Part shown: piece after piece, positions 35,037 to 46,455 of the stretch
Layout: each line of letters opens with the position of its first letter
Numbering within the stretch: position 1 is the first letter of the stretch
NCBI GenBank assembly: GCA_022376465.1
Contig: JACDTU010000006.1
Coordinates: 1,302,001 to 1,366,000, forward strand
Length of the DNA stretch: 64,000 bases
Source of the DNA: Cubamyces lactineus
Taxonomy: Eukaryota; Basidiomycota; Agaricomycetes; Polyporales; Polyporaceae
Direction of reading: 5' to 3'
Notes under the pieces: model-generated
Database searches by the model: none
What the model saw: the letters and a program-made list of their open reading frames with translations, nothing else
What the model was told of the DNA's origin: nothing
Position numbers and translations under genes: made by a program

Positions 35037-36774
35037 CGTGGCTATGAGTCGGACGCTCGACAGCGTCCGTTAAGCAAGGCTGGGTCTCGATCTCAGTGGT
35101 GGTACGTGTGGTGGACTCGACCGCGAGCTAGAGCTAGAGCTAGAACACAGAGGGCATGTGAGGGGTAGAAGAAGGTGGTCGCAAGGAACGACTTGCCACG
35201 CAAGGCCCCCGCAGGGTGCGCGAAAGATCGTTAAAGAGCGGCGCCCACGCCCATGCAAGGGATGACAGACGGCCACAGCATCGGACGAGAGCTGTCCTGT
35301 GCGCATCATGTTCGTATGACTCTAATCACTGTTCGCGGCGAACCTTAACAGACGTCAGTCGACACAGCGCAATAAATTCGCCGTTTGTGCTCACCGGATT
35401 GCGATTTGTTTACCACGGATGGGCTACAAGGCCGCGATGGAGAGTCCGTGGCGTGGTGGTGGAACGAAAGAAAGATGAGTTGGTTTGCTTGAAGTTGCAA
35501 TTGGGTTAGTTATAGAGCTGTCACGGAGGCTTCCGGACGCCACGAGGCCGTTGACATTTATACACAAATGCCGTGAATGGCAACAAGCCTTCCTCAATGC
35601 ATTGACGACAGCTGAAACTTGCGCCGACGCTGGTGTCTGTCTTGACTTTAAACCACAACCACGCATACAACCACTCCCTCTGCGCTTGTTGTGGGCGGAG
35701 GCTCTGCAGACTTGCTACATCACCAATCTGATATCGAATATCGCCTAGCGGCTAGCAAGGTACTAGCGTTCTCCCGGGGATGCTGCTTCTCTGTGAGCTA
35801 GTTTGGCACTCGCATGAACTGAGGGATTGATTAGCCAGTTTCTATACCATCTCATACCCTGGGAGTCTTTACCGCAGACGTGCTAGGTGAGTGGATCCTG
35901 TCTTCCATTTCTCTGCAATTGTTTTAGTGGCGCATATACATAGGCCAACTACCGTAGAGGTCGCGCCTTTCAGAATCGGCAGGGGGTGCTGGCCGGGCAC
36001 ATCATTTGCTCTAGAAGGCCGGCTCATCAGAAGGCAGGAGGAAGCTCGGGAGGTTGATTCCTGCTGCCTCCTGATGCGTGCGTGCTGCGTGCGTTCGCCT
36101 TCTCGGTCACGGCTCACTCTGGGGAAAACCTGGGACACGATCAGAGGGAGAGAGAGCCTGAACGTTGTCGCAAGCTGTGTTGCGATCTCTTAGACTCCCT
36201 CGATCAAGGCGGGCGCGCGGGTGAGAGGGATCTTATCTGGAGGAGATTTGATCATCAACCATCTGCCGCGGATCTGGAAATATATACCCTGGGAGCTGAT
36301 GGCTGCAGTTTTTGTTCAAGCCCCGGCCAAAGGCGCTCGGGGCGAGGGAAGAAGAGGCGGGAACTTCGGGAAGAGTGCGCGCTGTTTGGACGGAGATGAG
36401 CAGAGGGACATAGAAGACAGAGGCAGACGTCGCGGTAACCATGCACTCAACGTCAAAGGATCAGTCTGCGTGATTGTTGACCATCGCCGCAAGAGACCTG
36501 CTTGGACAGAATCGATCCACCAGGCTGTTGACAGTCGCGGGCACTCGCAGGAAATAAGAGCGCAGGACGCTAACAGAACCGTATTGCCGACGCTTCTCGC
36601 TTTCGGGCGGCCAGCGCGGGCTGAACGTTGTCCAGCCTTTCCTCCCCCACACCACCACCTCCACTCCCACCACCACCACACGGGACACCTTCGACTTGAG
36701 GCCCGTAGCCCATGTCCTTGGCTTGACCTCTTTCTTGTCCTTCCTTCCCTTCCTCCTGTCCTCTCCCTCCTGCC
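35037..36774. other. Long divergent intergenic region
   Basis: About 1.7 kb lies between two divergent genes. Open frames on both strands are short or overlap CCACCA/TGGTGG-rich sequence (36635-36690) and lack domains. A GAGCTA hexamer is repeated near 35124-35142. No RNA gene was seen. Confidence 0.5.
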
Positions 36775-38814
36775 ATGTCCTTCCTTTCTCGCCGCCGTCG
36801 CGCCCAGACGCCCCTCCAAGACTCCGGCAACTATGCCAATGCGATCGCCACCACCGTCGGACCCGCATCCATCCACTCCGTAGACAAGCCGCCATCTGTC
36901 ATACGCAGGCACATCAACCTCTCCTCACCCCTCTCCAAACTCACATCCAAGCTGTCCTCGAAGTCCCGCAGCTCAAGTCTGGCTCATGCACCTATCGGAA
37001 ACGTCGGCATCCCGTTCGGTCACTGGAGGAGTCGCTCACCTTCGCCAGCACCATCGCTCGACATCCGCATGCCCACCGGGCTCGGACGACGGGCGAGCGA
37101 ACTCGGCGAGAGGGAAGACCTTGTTGACGTCAATGTCGAAGAGCCACATCACGGCAGGAAACGCAGCATCAGCCTGCCCGCTGCTGTTCAGGCTGCACGA
37201 TGGCGAGAAGCTATGGCACGCGAAGAGGCACAACAGGCAAGTACCATCAGCAGCGCTCCCGCAGAAAAAACCCCCGCCATCTCGCGCATCTCCCCCGAGC
37301 TCCTTACTACGATCTTCAACTTCGCTGCTCGCCAGGACATCGTCTCACTTGCCCGAGTGTCCAAGTCATTCTCGCAAGCGGCGCTTTCCGCACTGTATGA
37401 TGACCTCGACCTGCGCGACGTCGACGACGACCACGCCGCCCAATGCATCGCGTCTCTCGCCTCCCGCCGGCCCCTCGCCGCGCTTGTTCGTCGCTTCGCA
37501 TGTCGAACGTTGCCCGAGGACGCATCTTCTCTTGACACCGTCACGTTCGCGATCGCGTTCAACAACATGGAGCGTCTCCGCGCGCTCATCCTCCCGCGCT
37601 TCGACCTACGCCTGCTCTGCCACACGACGTTCGCACTCGAGCGCCTCACGTTGCTCTGTAAAAACATTTCCGCACAAGAGTTCCACGCGCTGTTTAGATG
37701 GCTCGCACGTCAGCCCTCGCTCGCGATGCTGTCCCTCCCGAACCTTGTGCTTCATGATCTCCCGCCGCCGGTCGATGCTGGCACGCCGACGCCGCCCCAT
37801 ACCCCGCGCACGCCTGATACCCCGACCCACGACTCTAACGCCTCCGCTTCCGCCTCTTCATCTTCCTCTTCCCCGCCTTCATCCTCTTCACCATCCTCTT
37901 CCTCTGCTTCCGCCATTCCCGACACCGTACTCCCTCATCTTCGGCGCGTGCACGCACCCGCCGCAATCGCTGGCGCACTTGCCGGGTCTGGGCAGCGGCC
38001 CCTGGAGAGCGCGAAGATACTCATCCAGAACACGCTCTACGACGGGCTCAGGCCAAGCGCGATCATGGGCGCGCTCGCAGCGGCGCGAGGAACGCTCCGC
38101 ACGCTTACGATCAAGCCTGCGTCGGCGCGGATCGACGCACGCACGCTAGAGCGCGTCGTCATGGCTGCCGGCGCCGAGCTCGGAGGCTTCGTCGAGACGC
38201 TCGAGGTGCATTGGGTTCTAGACGATGAGGTGAGTTCATTCTTCGCGCTACGTTACGCGCTGTCATTCATCGAACCCGCCTCTGACTGACGCCCATTTCC
38301 TCGTTTGCCCCCCTTCTCCCGCCTCGCCCCGCCCTGGCCCTTGCCCTGGTGCCTTGCTATTATGCAACCATTCACTCAATCCTCGGGTTCACTCTGACAG
38401 AGCCTGTACAAACTCATGGCGTCCGCCCTCGGCCGGTTCCGCGTCCTGCGCACGCTCCGACTCCTACGCGACTCCCCACCGCCCTTCCCGCCCTCACCCT
38501 TACTCGAGTTCCCGCTCCCTCCAGCGTCCCCGCCGCTCTCCGCCGGGCCTGGCCCGGGCACGCGCACCTCGATCTCGTCGTTCTCCTCTGTTTTCCCCCC
38601 GCCGCGGAGCGCACGCTCCGCGGGGCCGGACACGCCGTTCCCGCGGGTGCACGAGCGCGCGCACTTGGGGCTGTGGAGCAAGACGTGTCCGAGCTTGAGG
38701 CATGTGTTCTTCTTGTCGGGCGCGGAGTGGAATGTGCTGCGGCTGAGCCCGAGCGAGGCGGCGCTTGGGTTTGGTGGGACGCCGTTTGAGTTTGTGGGGT
38801 ATACGCAGCTGTGA
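36775..38814 (+). CDS. F-box domain protein
   Basis: This is a likely SCF ubiquitin-ligase substrate adaptor. After a 160-residue basic, Ser/Pro-rich N-terminus comes an F-box-like segment, RISPELLTTIFNFAARQDIV, followed by LARVSKSFSQAALSALYDDL. These are the two helices that contact Skp1. The following region has leucine-rich, repeat-like strands (LRALILPRFDLRLLC, FALERLTLLCKNIS, LAMLSLPNLVLHDL). They are interrupted by a Pro/Ser low-complexity insert (about 37775-37915). One intron of about 170 nt (38229-38400) joins HWVLDDE to SLYKLMASALGRFRVLRTLR. The C-terminal exon ends GYTQL, stop 38812-38814. Start 36775 follows a pyrimidine-rich leader. The substrate is unknown. Confidence 0.83.
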
Positions 38815-39169
38815 GAGACGGACGGCTTGGCTTGGTTTGGCTCGACTCGACTCGAATCGACTTGGCTACTTGATGTTGCTGAGGTATCGCGCTTCGAGAT
38901 GGATAGGTCTTCGTGCCGCGCAGGAGAATCAGAGTCTATCTCCTTCCAGATGCCCCTCTCCCTCTATCCTTCTCGCGATCTCGTAGTCTTCCCGAACCCT
39001 CTCGTCGTCCCCACAGGTCTCACTGCCTACGCTCTGAGGCGGGCACGCTCGCCCACACCTCTCTCTGGAACCCTCCCCCTTACCCGCCCCCACATCACTA
39101 GCCCTCACTCGTTCTACGCCACCTCCTGCACCAGTGCTCCTAACGACTTCATCTTCCATTCCACTCTTT

Positions 39170-39300
39170 TCTCAGTGCCTCACGCTCGTTCACCCCATCC
39201 TCACACTCGCTCATGCTCGCTCACTATCACTCACACTCACTCACTATCTCACTCTCTCGCTTACTCTCACTCTCGTTTCCTCTCTGTTCCGTTCGTCGCT
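39170..39300. repeat. CACTC/CTCACT low-complexity tract
   Basis: The plus strand is almost free of G for over 100 bases and is built from CTCACT, CACACTC and CTCTC variants. It makes misleading Ser/His/Thr-rich open frames. Confidence 0.7.
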
Positions 39301-39854
39301 CGATTCTTCGTAGTGTACATGGGGCCGCGCTCCCGCACGCATCCCGCATCTCACGCGCACGCTCTGCCGCTCTTCTGTCCTTCGCCCGGGCCTCGTCATC
39401 GCATCATCACATCGTCTCGTCTGACCAGTGTACAACCCACGCATGCACGCGCTCTCGATCGCTTCGCTTGACAGTTGTACACGCCTCGCACGTCTCCGCC
39501 CTCCTAGATCTCGCATCCTCCATCCTACCCTTCTCGGCCCCACACCTCACTTCCGATGTATGACGCCCCCCTCCCCCTTCCTCCTAGGACAGAAGAGAAG
39601 AGCCCAGAGCCCAGCGCACGCATCGCACGCGTACATACTACTCTAGACCGGTCGCGATGCATGGTGCGCGGTGCGTGGTGAGCGCACGTCGTCGCAAGCT
39701 CAAGTATAATACTGCACATATGTACAGCCGCTAGCTATGGGTCTACGTCGTCTGCTGCATGCTAGCTAGTGCTATCTGTCTATCTATCTAATATCTATCT
39801 TCTTTCGAGTTCAAGGCCGTTTTTTGGAGTGAGCTGTGGAATGGGTAGAACGTC

Positions 39855-40244
39855 ATGAACGCCTCAGTACTAGTGAGCACGCTTTTGGGCGTCAAACCTT
39901 GTATGCCTGGCCCGTTCAGTCTAGGATTCGAAATTGACGAAGATTCTGTCTACAACTACGATGAGCGGCCATTCCCCTCCATTACATGGCGCAAAATATT
40001 TGTGGCATGGAGCCATACACAGGAGCCTCAGGGTGGCGGATTGCCGCCGCAATCGTATTCTAACCTGCAGCTAGTTCATGGAACTCCGGCCGCGAAGATC
40101 TGCGGCGGCCGCGAGCACAGAAGCGACGCTATGTGGTCTTCTAGTGACCGGGCATGCATGATGTTCTCAGTTCTGAATGTAATCGCTGACGCTGCAACCA
40201 CAGTCCACCAGAGTCCACCTTCATATAGTCGGATATCTAGCTAA
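39855..40244 (+). CDS. Unrecognised 129-codon open frame
   Basis: It starts ATGAACGCC and runs 129 codons without a recognised motif. The last third overlaps the first copy of the imperfect repeat described at 40170-40560. It may be a chance frame or a fragment of a small exon-poor gene. There is no signal peptide or clear helix. Confidence 0.2.
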   Translation: MNASVLVSTLLGVKPCMPGPFSLGFEIDEDSVYNYDERPFPSITWRKIFVAWSHTQEPQGGGLPPQSYSNLQLVHGTPAAKICGGREHRSDAMWSSSDRACMMFSVLNVIADAATTVHQSPPSYSRISS

Positions 40245-40401
40245 CGTAGCCGCTTATCGATGTGACAAACGCCTACCACATCGTCGTCCACGGAAGTAAC
40301 CAACTAGGGCCTTCAGCGGTGTCAGACGACCCGTACTCAGTAAACTTCATGTCAGCTCATTCCTTCCGACGACGAACGCAAATGCTGACGCTGCCACCAT
40401 A

Positions 40402-40445
40402 GACCACAGTGGCGTACGACAGCCAGGAACAAGGCCACTGTGGTC
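40402..40445. repeat. 12-bp perfect inverted repeat (hairpin)
   Basis: GACCACAGTGGC at 40402-40413 is the exact reverse complement of 40434-40445, with a 20-base loop. It lies inside the second copy of an imperfect direct duplication. Confidence 0.85.
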
Positions 40446-40726
40446 CGGCGGGTTAAGTCTAGCCAAGGAGCAAAGTCTAGGTTCTGAATGTACCCCCATG
40501 CAAATGCCTACCACACTACCGCCAAAGGAGGCACCCAACTAGCTGCCTTCCTCTGGTGAATACGCTCGCCGCTGGCACAATGAGCTCACCCGCATGTCTC
40601 GTGCAGCCCTATCATGGTCGTAGGCTGCGCTTGAGGCCCTCTTGAGGGCGCGTACTTGGTACAGAGACGGTACAAATACCCCTATGCACTCGTAATTCGA
40701 GATGGAAAGCAACAAGTTTCTCAGTC

Positions 40727-42450
40727 ATGTCTACTTGTGCTCTCGCACTCAAGCTCACCGGAGCGTTATCCTCAAATCTCATCGGACCGCTTCTCCTTCT
40801 TCTGGTGGCACTCGCTCTCATACGGTACGCTGTCGTCTTGCGGTCTCGGAAACAGAGGCTCCCGCCTGGTCCCTCTGGCCATTGTCTGTTCGGCAACACG
40901 CCTCTAGACGCATAGTGAGTGAACACTCATACGTTCCTCGTAACAATGCTCATGCAGCCTTATACTTAGCCCGCATCGTGATTTCACCCGTTTGGCAAAG
41001 ACCTATGGACCCGTCTTCATGCTGCGTTTTGGCTCTCGCCGTCTCGCGGTCATCACGAGCGTTGAGGTATTGCCTGTCATCATACGTATCAGTGTAGTGT
41101 TTGTCCACTGATGCCCACGTTAGTCCGCAGTGAATATTATGGCGAAGCAGTCACATAACCTCGCCGACCGCCCTCAGTCCGTGGCGGCTGGATTGATAGG
41201 TGGAGGCTTGCGTCTCGTGAGCATGCATGTAGGTGACCGACTGCGGAAGTACCGGACGTAAGTCATCGAGATCCCTTCGGCGCGAGTTTGTGTTGGCGCA
41301 AAGCTGATTAACGACTCACAGTGCCTTACATGCGATACTGCAGTCCAATAGTGCTGCACGGTACGAGCCACTGCAGATGGAACACGCTCGCAACTTCATC
41401 CTCGATTAGCTCGACGACCCTGACCGGTTTATCGACCACGCTAAGCAGTATGTCCACACTCATATACGTCCGTAATAAAGGCCATTTACGTTCTACCCTA
41501 TGCAGTTACGCCGCCAGCTTCATCGGTATCACCTACGGAAAGACCACCCCCACGACATACCCCGATCTCGAGGTCAAACAAATCCAGACGAGCATGGAGC
41601 GCATCGCCTATGCTATCCGTCCGGGTGCCTACTTGGTCGACAGCTACCCGTTCCTCAAATACATCCCCTGGCTCACGATGGAGCTGAAGAGGTACCACCA
41701 AGACGACATGGCCCTGTTCCACAGCCAAGTTCAGCACGTCAAGGAGCGCATGGTGAGGCACATTCCACCTTCTCCGTCGTCTAGTCAATATGGTCGGCTG
41801 ATAGGTAATGACCACCTAGATGAAGAACGAAGTTGCGTCATGCTTCACCCTATCCTTGCTAGAGCGCCAGGAAGAATCCGGTCTGAACGACGACGAATTG
41901 GCATATCTAGCGGGCGCCTTGTTCAGTGGTGGTACTGTCACCGTGAGTTGCCTCACCCGACCCGAGTGCCGTCCCAATACATGTTGACAGGGTGGATATA
42001 GACGGCAGCAGAGCTGTCCATCGTGATCATGGCGGCGGCACACCATCCTCATTCGCAGGCCCGGGTACAAGCGCAGCTCGACGAAGTGGTCGGCTGCGAC
42101 CGTTGTAAGGATCCGCATTACAGCTCCCATCGATGCTTGGCTGACGCTGTCTCACAGTGCCATCTTTCGCCGATCAAAGTAAACTATCGGAAGTCTGCGC
42201 TTTTATACAAGAGGTCTACCGATGGAGACCCCTACAGGTCCGTCGATGTCGTTCGTACCATGACTCATGGGAGCACTGAACTCCAGGTGCAGGTTCCGAA
42301 ATCATGAGACTGCGACCGCAAGTACTGCTAGTAGTGGCTCCCGTGGCTTGTGTTACGTCTCACGTCTGCACCACATTGATGGGGACGTTCATTCTGGCCG
42401 TATCCCCAATCCGACTTCTGATAGCTCAATGCATCGTACGACCCACCGCC
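40727..42450 (+). pseudogene. Cytochrome P450 relic with internal stop and lost heme region
   Basis: The first exon has an N-terminal anchor helix and the proline hinge LPPGPSGHCLFGNTPL. Next come PHRDFTRLAKTYGPVFMLRF, HNLADRPQSVAAGLIGGGL, HVGDRLRKYRRALHAILQSN, YAASFIGITYGKTTPTTYPD, IRPGAYLVDSYPFLKYIPWL and LSLLERQEESGLNDDELAYL. The I-helix region follows (AGALFSGGTVT, then TAAELSIVIMAAAHHPHSQA). An ExxR-like segment EVYRWRPL (from SKLSEVCAFIQEVYRW) lies at about 42175-42237. A TAG at 41407-41409 interrupts the exon after NFILD. Beyond about 42300, P450-like pieces such as DGDVHSGRIPN appear only in shifting frames. No FxxGxxxCxG heme-ligand motif is found. It is best explained as a decayed copy of a basidiomycete CYP64-like or related gene. 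The subfamily is not determinable. Confidence 0.85.
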
Positions 42451-43993
42451 TATGCGATTGTCTGTTTAGTTCCCTCCATACCCGTCAGAGGATACCCGTC
42501 AGAGCCAAAGAGGCTAATCTGTCCCTCATGGCGCCTATGGTGTGGTATTCCGACACGCCACACTGCGTAGCATACAGCCACCAGCACGTCGATAATGCGG
42601 AGCGGTCGTGCGAACCATATACGCACAGAGCTTTTCGGCAGCACCGTGAAGTATCATCTTTGCGTGCGGCTCCATCGGACTGCCAGGGGGAACATGGCGC
42701 CCGTATACGATGTGGCGGTACTCACCAATTACCATGACCGTGATGGTACTCATTGCTGACAAGCACATAAGAAATGTGGATGGAAGCAACCTGAATGAGA
42801 AACGATACGAATCGACGTGTGAGTCAGCGAGACTCACTGCATAGTGATTTCTTGTACGAAGAGTTACGAGAAGGCGGTACCGCAGTACGCGGTCACGTGT
42901 TGGCGGGAAGACGCGTTGAATTCTCAACTGAATAGACCTGCCAGTGCGCGGCAGTGCAGGAAAACTGCTGACTACTCCTGAAGAACGCGGAGAGGTCAAG
43001 CGCGTGCACATGGATCGAAACTCTGAACCTCACAAGTGGCTTTGCGGAAATGTGTACCGTGGGTGACTGATATCTTGCGTGAGTTCTCCACTTAGCTCAA
43101 TCATACTACAAAGCCTGACCTTCGCACATATGGCACAATCGTACAGGCTATCTTCACGAGTGGATGGCGATGTGCCTCTCCAATGGACTGAATGAAGTAT
43201 CGTCACTGGAAGGGCATGTCGGTGACCACCGGGCGAGAATGAAGGCCCGTGGCTCTCCCTCTTCACAGCATAAACGGTCGTACGATTGCGCAGTACGTCG
43301 AATCCTTTCTCCTGCGGAGCAATATGAGTCACTTTGCAGTCTTTTGGGATGACAAACCACGATGGCCTTCACGTGCGGTAAGGCTTCTAGTGAGTCAAAG
43401 ACCTTCGACCAGTAGTAGATTCTGACTCAAAGACAGATGTTTAGAACACGAGCAGCCCAGCAGAAGTCGTCCACGAGAAGGACACGCATGCCATAAGGCC
43501 TTACAAACATGTTGCTGTCGAAGTAGCGTACTTGAAGGCGCGAGAGAGCGCCCTCCGCGATACGAATGGCGCCGTCATATCGAGGCTCTCCGGGGTCCTC
43601 CGAGCGAGGCGGCATCTGGCCACCTCTCGCCTTCACGGCTGCCGCAACGCGTCGAAAGTACTCGAACAAATGACGTTTTCCGCGCCGACGCGCCGCAACT
43701 TGCAACGTGTGTTCGCCGCTGTGGGCCCACCTTTCCGCCTCGGTCCTCGTCGAATTTTCGGCCGGGCCCAAGTGGCGAGTACGAACTTCGCGCTCGTCGG
43801 TGCTTGCAAAGCGCCCTCTTCCCGATCACGCCCACCGCGTCGTAAGCGTTGCACGTGATGCCGCAAATAATGACAAAGAACGCGAGAGGGCGGATACAAA
43901 TATTGCGCGGGGCGGGCGCGACTGCCCCAGACGCTGTCTTTGCACCTCTCCGCATCGCACCGCTCATCGTTCCCGCCGCTACACGTACACAAA
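42451..43993. other. Intergenic region downstream of the P450 relic
   Basis: Only scattered open frames on both strands. The sequence next to 43994 is GC-rich promoter of the peroxiredoxin gene. Nothing else recognised. Confidence 0.5.
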
Positions 43994-44940
43994 ATGGTTG
44001 CTATCGTCCAGAAGCCCGCCCCCGCCTTCAAGGCCACCGCCGTCGTCGACGGCCAGTTCAAGGATATCTCCTTGTCTGACTACCTCGGCCAGTGGTATGT
44101 GGCATCTAGACCGTGTCCTTTGATGTCTCGCGCGGTCAGCTCACTAGAGACACGTCTCCAGGGTCGTCCTCTTCTTCTACCCTCTGTAAGTCATAGCAGA
44201 GACGCGACAAGTGTCCGCTGCCTCATCGAGCTTCTCTATGCCACAGGGACTTCACCTTCGTCTGCCCGACTGAGATCCTTGCCTTCAACGACTCCCTCGC
44301 CCAGTTCCAGGCAATCAACACCGTCGTCCTCGGTACGTCCCCCGCGTGTGCCTGCGCCTTGTCATTTCTTATCGTCGATCGCCCACAGGTGTCTCCACCG
44401 ACTCCCACTTCTCCCACCTTGCCTGGGCGACCCAGCCCCGCAAGCAGGGTGGTCTTGGCCCCGACCTCAAGCTCCCCTTGATCGCGGACAAGAACCAGAA
44501 GATCTCCCGCGACTACAACGTTCTCATCGAGGAGGAGGGCATCGCGCTCCGTGGCCTCTTCATCATCGACCCCAAGGGTATCCTCAGGTACGTAACTCTT
44601 TGAGAATTTCGCGCCACAGACAGATCTGACAGCGGGCGCGCTGCGATAACAGGCAGATCACCGTTAACGACCTCCCCGTCGGCCGCTCCGTCGAGGAGAC
44701 CATCCGTCTCGTCAAGGCATTCCAGTTCACTGTAAGCACCTTGAAGTCCCGCCTTTCATCGACACGAGACGCTTACCCACTTACGCGCAGGACGAGCATG
44801 GTGAGGTCTGCCCCGCTAACTGGCAGGAGGGCAGCAAGACGATCAAGGCCGACCCCAAGGGTTCGCTGGAGTACTTCTCCAACGCCTCCGCGTCCGAGGC
44901 GAACAGCAACGTGAGCAAGAAGCGCCCCCGCCTTGACTGA
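43994..44940 (+). CDS. Typical 2-Cys peroxiredoxin (TSA1-like)
   Basis: This thiol peroxidase reduces H2O2 and organic peroxides using thioredoxin. The joined exons give [20 protein letters not shown], then [20 protein letters not shown] with the peroxidatic Cys about residue 48. Exon 2 is only about 24 nt, between introns ending near 44161 and starting near 44186. Then [54 protein letters not shown] and [20 protein letters not shown] with the resolving Cys. Both structural marks of overoxidation-sensitive peroxiredoxins are present, GGLG in KQGGLGPDL and YF in SLEYFSNA. The tail is extended and basic (SKKRPRLD), longer than in most TSA1 proteins. Start 43994, stop 44938-44940. Expected location is the cytosol. 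Confidence 0.95.
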
Positions 44941-45570
44941 TCCCCCGTTCATGATTCTGATCATGCCCTCCCTCACTGAGCAGCTGTCGCACTGACGGCC
45001 GGCCCGGAGGGTCTGATCTTTCGCCGAGCCCGTCGTTACACCCCCGTCTCGTCGCCGTCGTCAGATCGTGCCCCTCCTCCCTCTGATCTAGTTGCGTTCC
45101 CTCAACCGTGTGCGTTTTGCGTCACATGACCCCGTCACGACTTTCCCCCCACAATAACCCCCCCCCTCACGCACATACACACACCATAGATCTTAGAGAG
45201 CAGAGAGACTTTTGTTTAGATAGCTAGAGCTAGACGGTAGACGCGCTCGGCGAGTGCTGGTAGGATATCCCGATGCTTCCTGTAGAATAATCACTACGTA
45301 CAGCTTGGTTGTAGCGTCCCAGCAGCAGGAGGTGGGGGTGGTACAGTGCCGCGTTGGCGCTGTGTAAAATCGATGCTTATTCCCCCCTTCCTTTGATCGA
45401 CTTCGCTCGTCCTCGTCCAGATCCTGGTATGATTTTGAAGCATGGAGATCGAAGGCATCGTTCCATACGAACGAGCAATCGAATTCGGGTAGCGAAGCTC
45501 GCGAACAGCAAGCGGCAGCCATTTTTGTGGGCGTATGTGACCGCCCAGGAGAGACAAGACGCATCTCCTC
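44941..45570. other. Intergenic region between convergent peroxiredoxin and TRM112 genes
   Basis: It holds 3' flanks with short C-runs (about 45148-45170). No gene recognised. Confidence 0.55.
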
Positions 45571-46181
45571 TCAGCCAATCTCGTGCTCAGCGAGGAGCTA
45601 CAGACAAACACCAAGCCGCATCAGCCAACGACGTTACACTCAGCATCAGTCAGAACATTAAGCGCACCATGTTCGGGATACCGTTCGAGATCGGGAAGAC
45701 GTGCTTGCAGTTCGGGCAGACCATCGCGCCCTCCTCGACGTGGATCTATCAGCCATTCCCCCGCGCGCACCCAGTCTCAGCCATCTCCGCGACGATAATA
45801 GCAGGAAACGGGGAGAAGACGCACCTCGAGCAGGACGTGGTGCAACTTCTGCAAGAACTCGTCGTCCACCATCTCCGGCTGCTCCGCAGGTAAGGACGTA
45901 TCTCCGAGCTGCTCAGAATCCCGCGTACCATCCCGCGTACGGTCATTAACACCATGACGGGTAAACCGCGCGCAGCTTCAAAAAAGAAAGAGACGCACCT
46001 GACGCGCGGCGCTGACGAGCGCGGCCCACTCGAGGCGGGGGAGGAAGCCGCGGATGAAGTCCGCGTTGAACTCGGTCTCGCGCAGCTCGATGGAGACGTC
46101 CTGGAACTGCAGCGGGAAGTTGTTCGTCGTGCAGCCTTTGGCGTGGCATGCGAGCAGGTTGTGGGTGATCAGCCGGACCAT
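45571..46181 (-). CDS. TRM112: TRM112, activating subunit of several methyltransferases
   Basis: TRM112 is a small zinc-binding protein that stabilises tRNA, rRNA and eRF1 methyltransferases (TRM9, TRM11, BUD23 and MTQ2 in yeast). Four exons join as MVRLITHNLLACHAKGCTTN plus NFPLQFQDVSIELRETEFN and FIRGFLPRLEWAALVSAARQ. Next comes LGDTSLPAEQPEMVDDEFLQ, then HVEEGAMVCPNCKHVFPISN followed by GIPNM, and finally LLAEHEIG. The zinc ligands are the Cys residues in LLACHAKGC and in VCPNC. The last intron (GTGCTT...TGTAG, about 70 nt) is required to restore the conserved GIPNMLLAEHE ending; without it the frame runs into unrelated residues. Length is about 123 residues, normal for the family. Start 46181, stop 45571-45573. 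Confidence 0.93.
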
Positions 46182-46384
46182 GGCTAACGGTGTACGATTG
46201 AGGTGGTGGAGGTGGGGACTGAGGAGAAGGGAGAAGGAATGAAGTAGCCGCGGCAGTGGAGGCAGCAGCAGCGCGCGAAAGAATCTTCAATTGGTGGATG
46301 ATCGGCAAGATCTGTTTGGCAGCGTCTGCTTCACCAGTGCAACTTGTTTCTAGCCATATTACTGTGATGGCTATTACATGCCAA

Positions 46385-46455
46385 TCCGATATGGTGTAGT
46401 GGCTAACATTATCGCCTCTCACGCGATAGCCCGGGGTTCGATTCCCCGTGTCGGA
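46385..46455 (+). tRNA. tRNA-Glu (anticodon CUC), second copy
   Basis: This is a 71-nt cloverleaf identical to the minus-strand gene at 30596-30666, again intronless, with a T5 run at 46461-46465. The flanks differ between the copies beyond a few bases, so this is not a recent large duplication. Confidence 0.96.

Larger units (their letters stand above)
38815..40726. other. Intergenic region with pyrimidine-rich and repeat-like sequence
   Basis: The region holds CACTC/CTCA low-complexity sequence (39060-39300), a short TATC tract (39777-39800), one weak open frame (39855-40244) and an imperfect duplication with a hairpin (40170-40560). No recognised gene. Confidence 0.5.

Noticed and set aside
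36221..36883. 220-codon plus-strand frame before the F-box start
   Set aside because: It runs into the first codons of the F-box gene in another frame, is low-complexity in its second half, and has no recognised motif.
38827..39471. Plus-strand open frame of 214 codons after the F-box gene
   Set aside because: It is rich in Ser, His, Thr and Pro because of the CACTC/CTCA low-complexity DNA, with no domain and no codon signal.
42535..43011. Minus-strand frame with a P450-like HIVYGRHVPPGS segment
   Set aside because: The resemblance to a P450 beta-strand is a short chance-level match on the opposite strand. An inversion of the relic cannot be supported.
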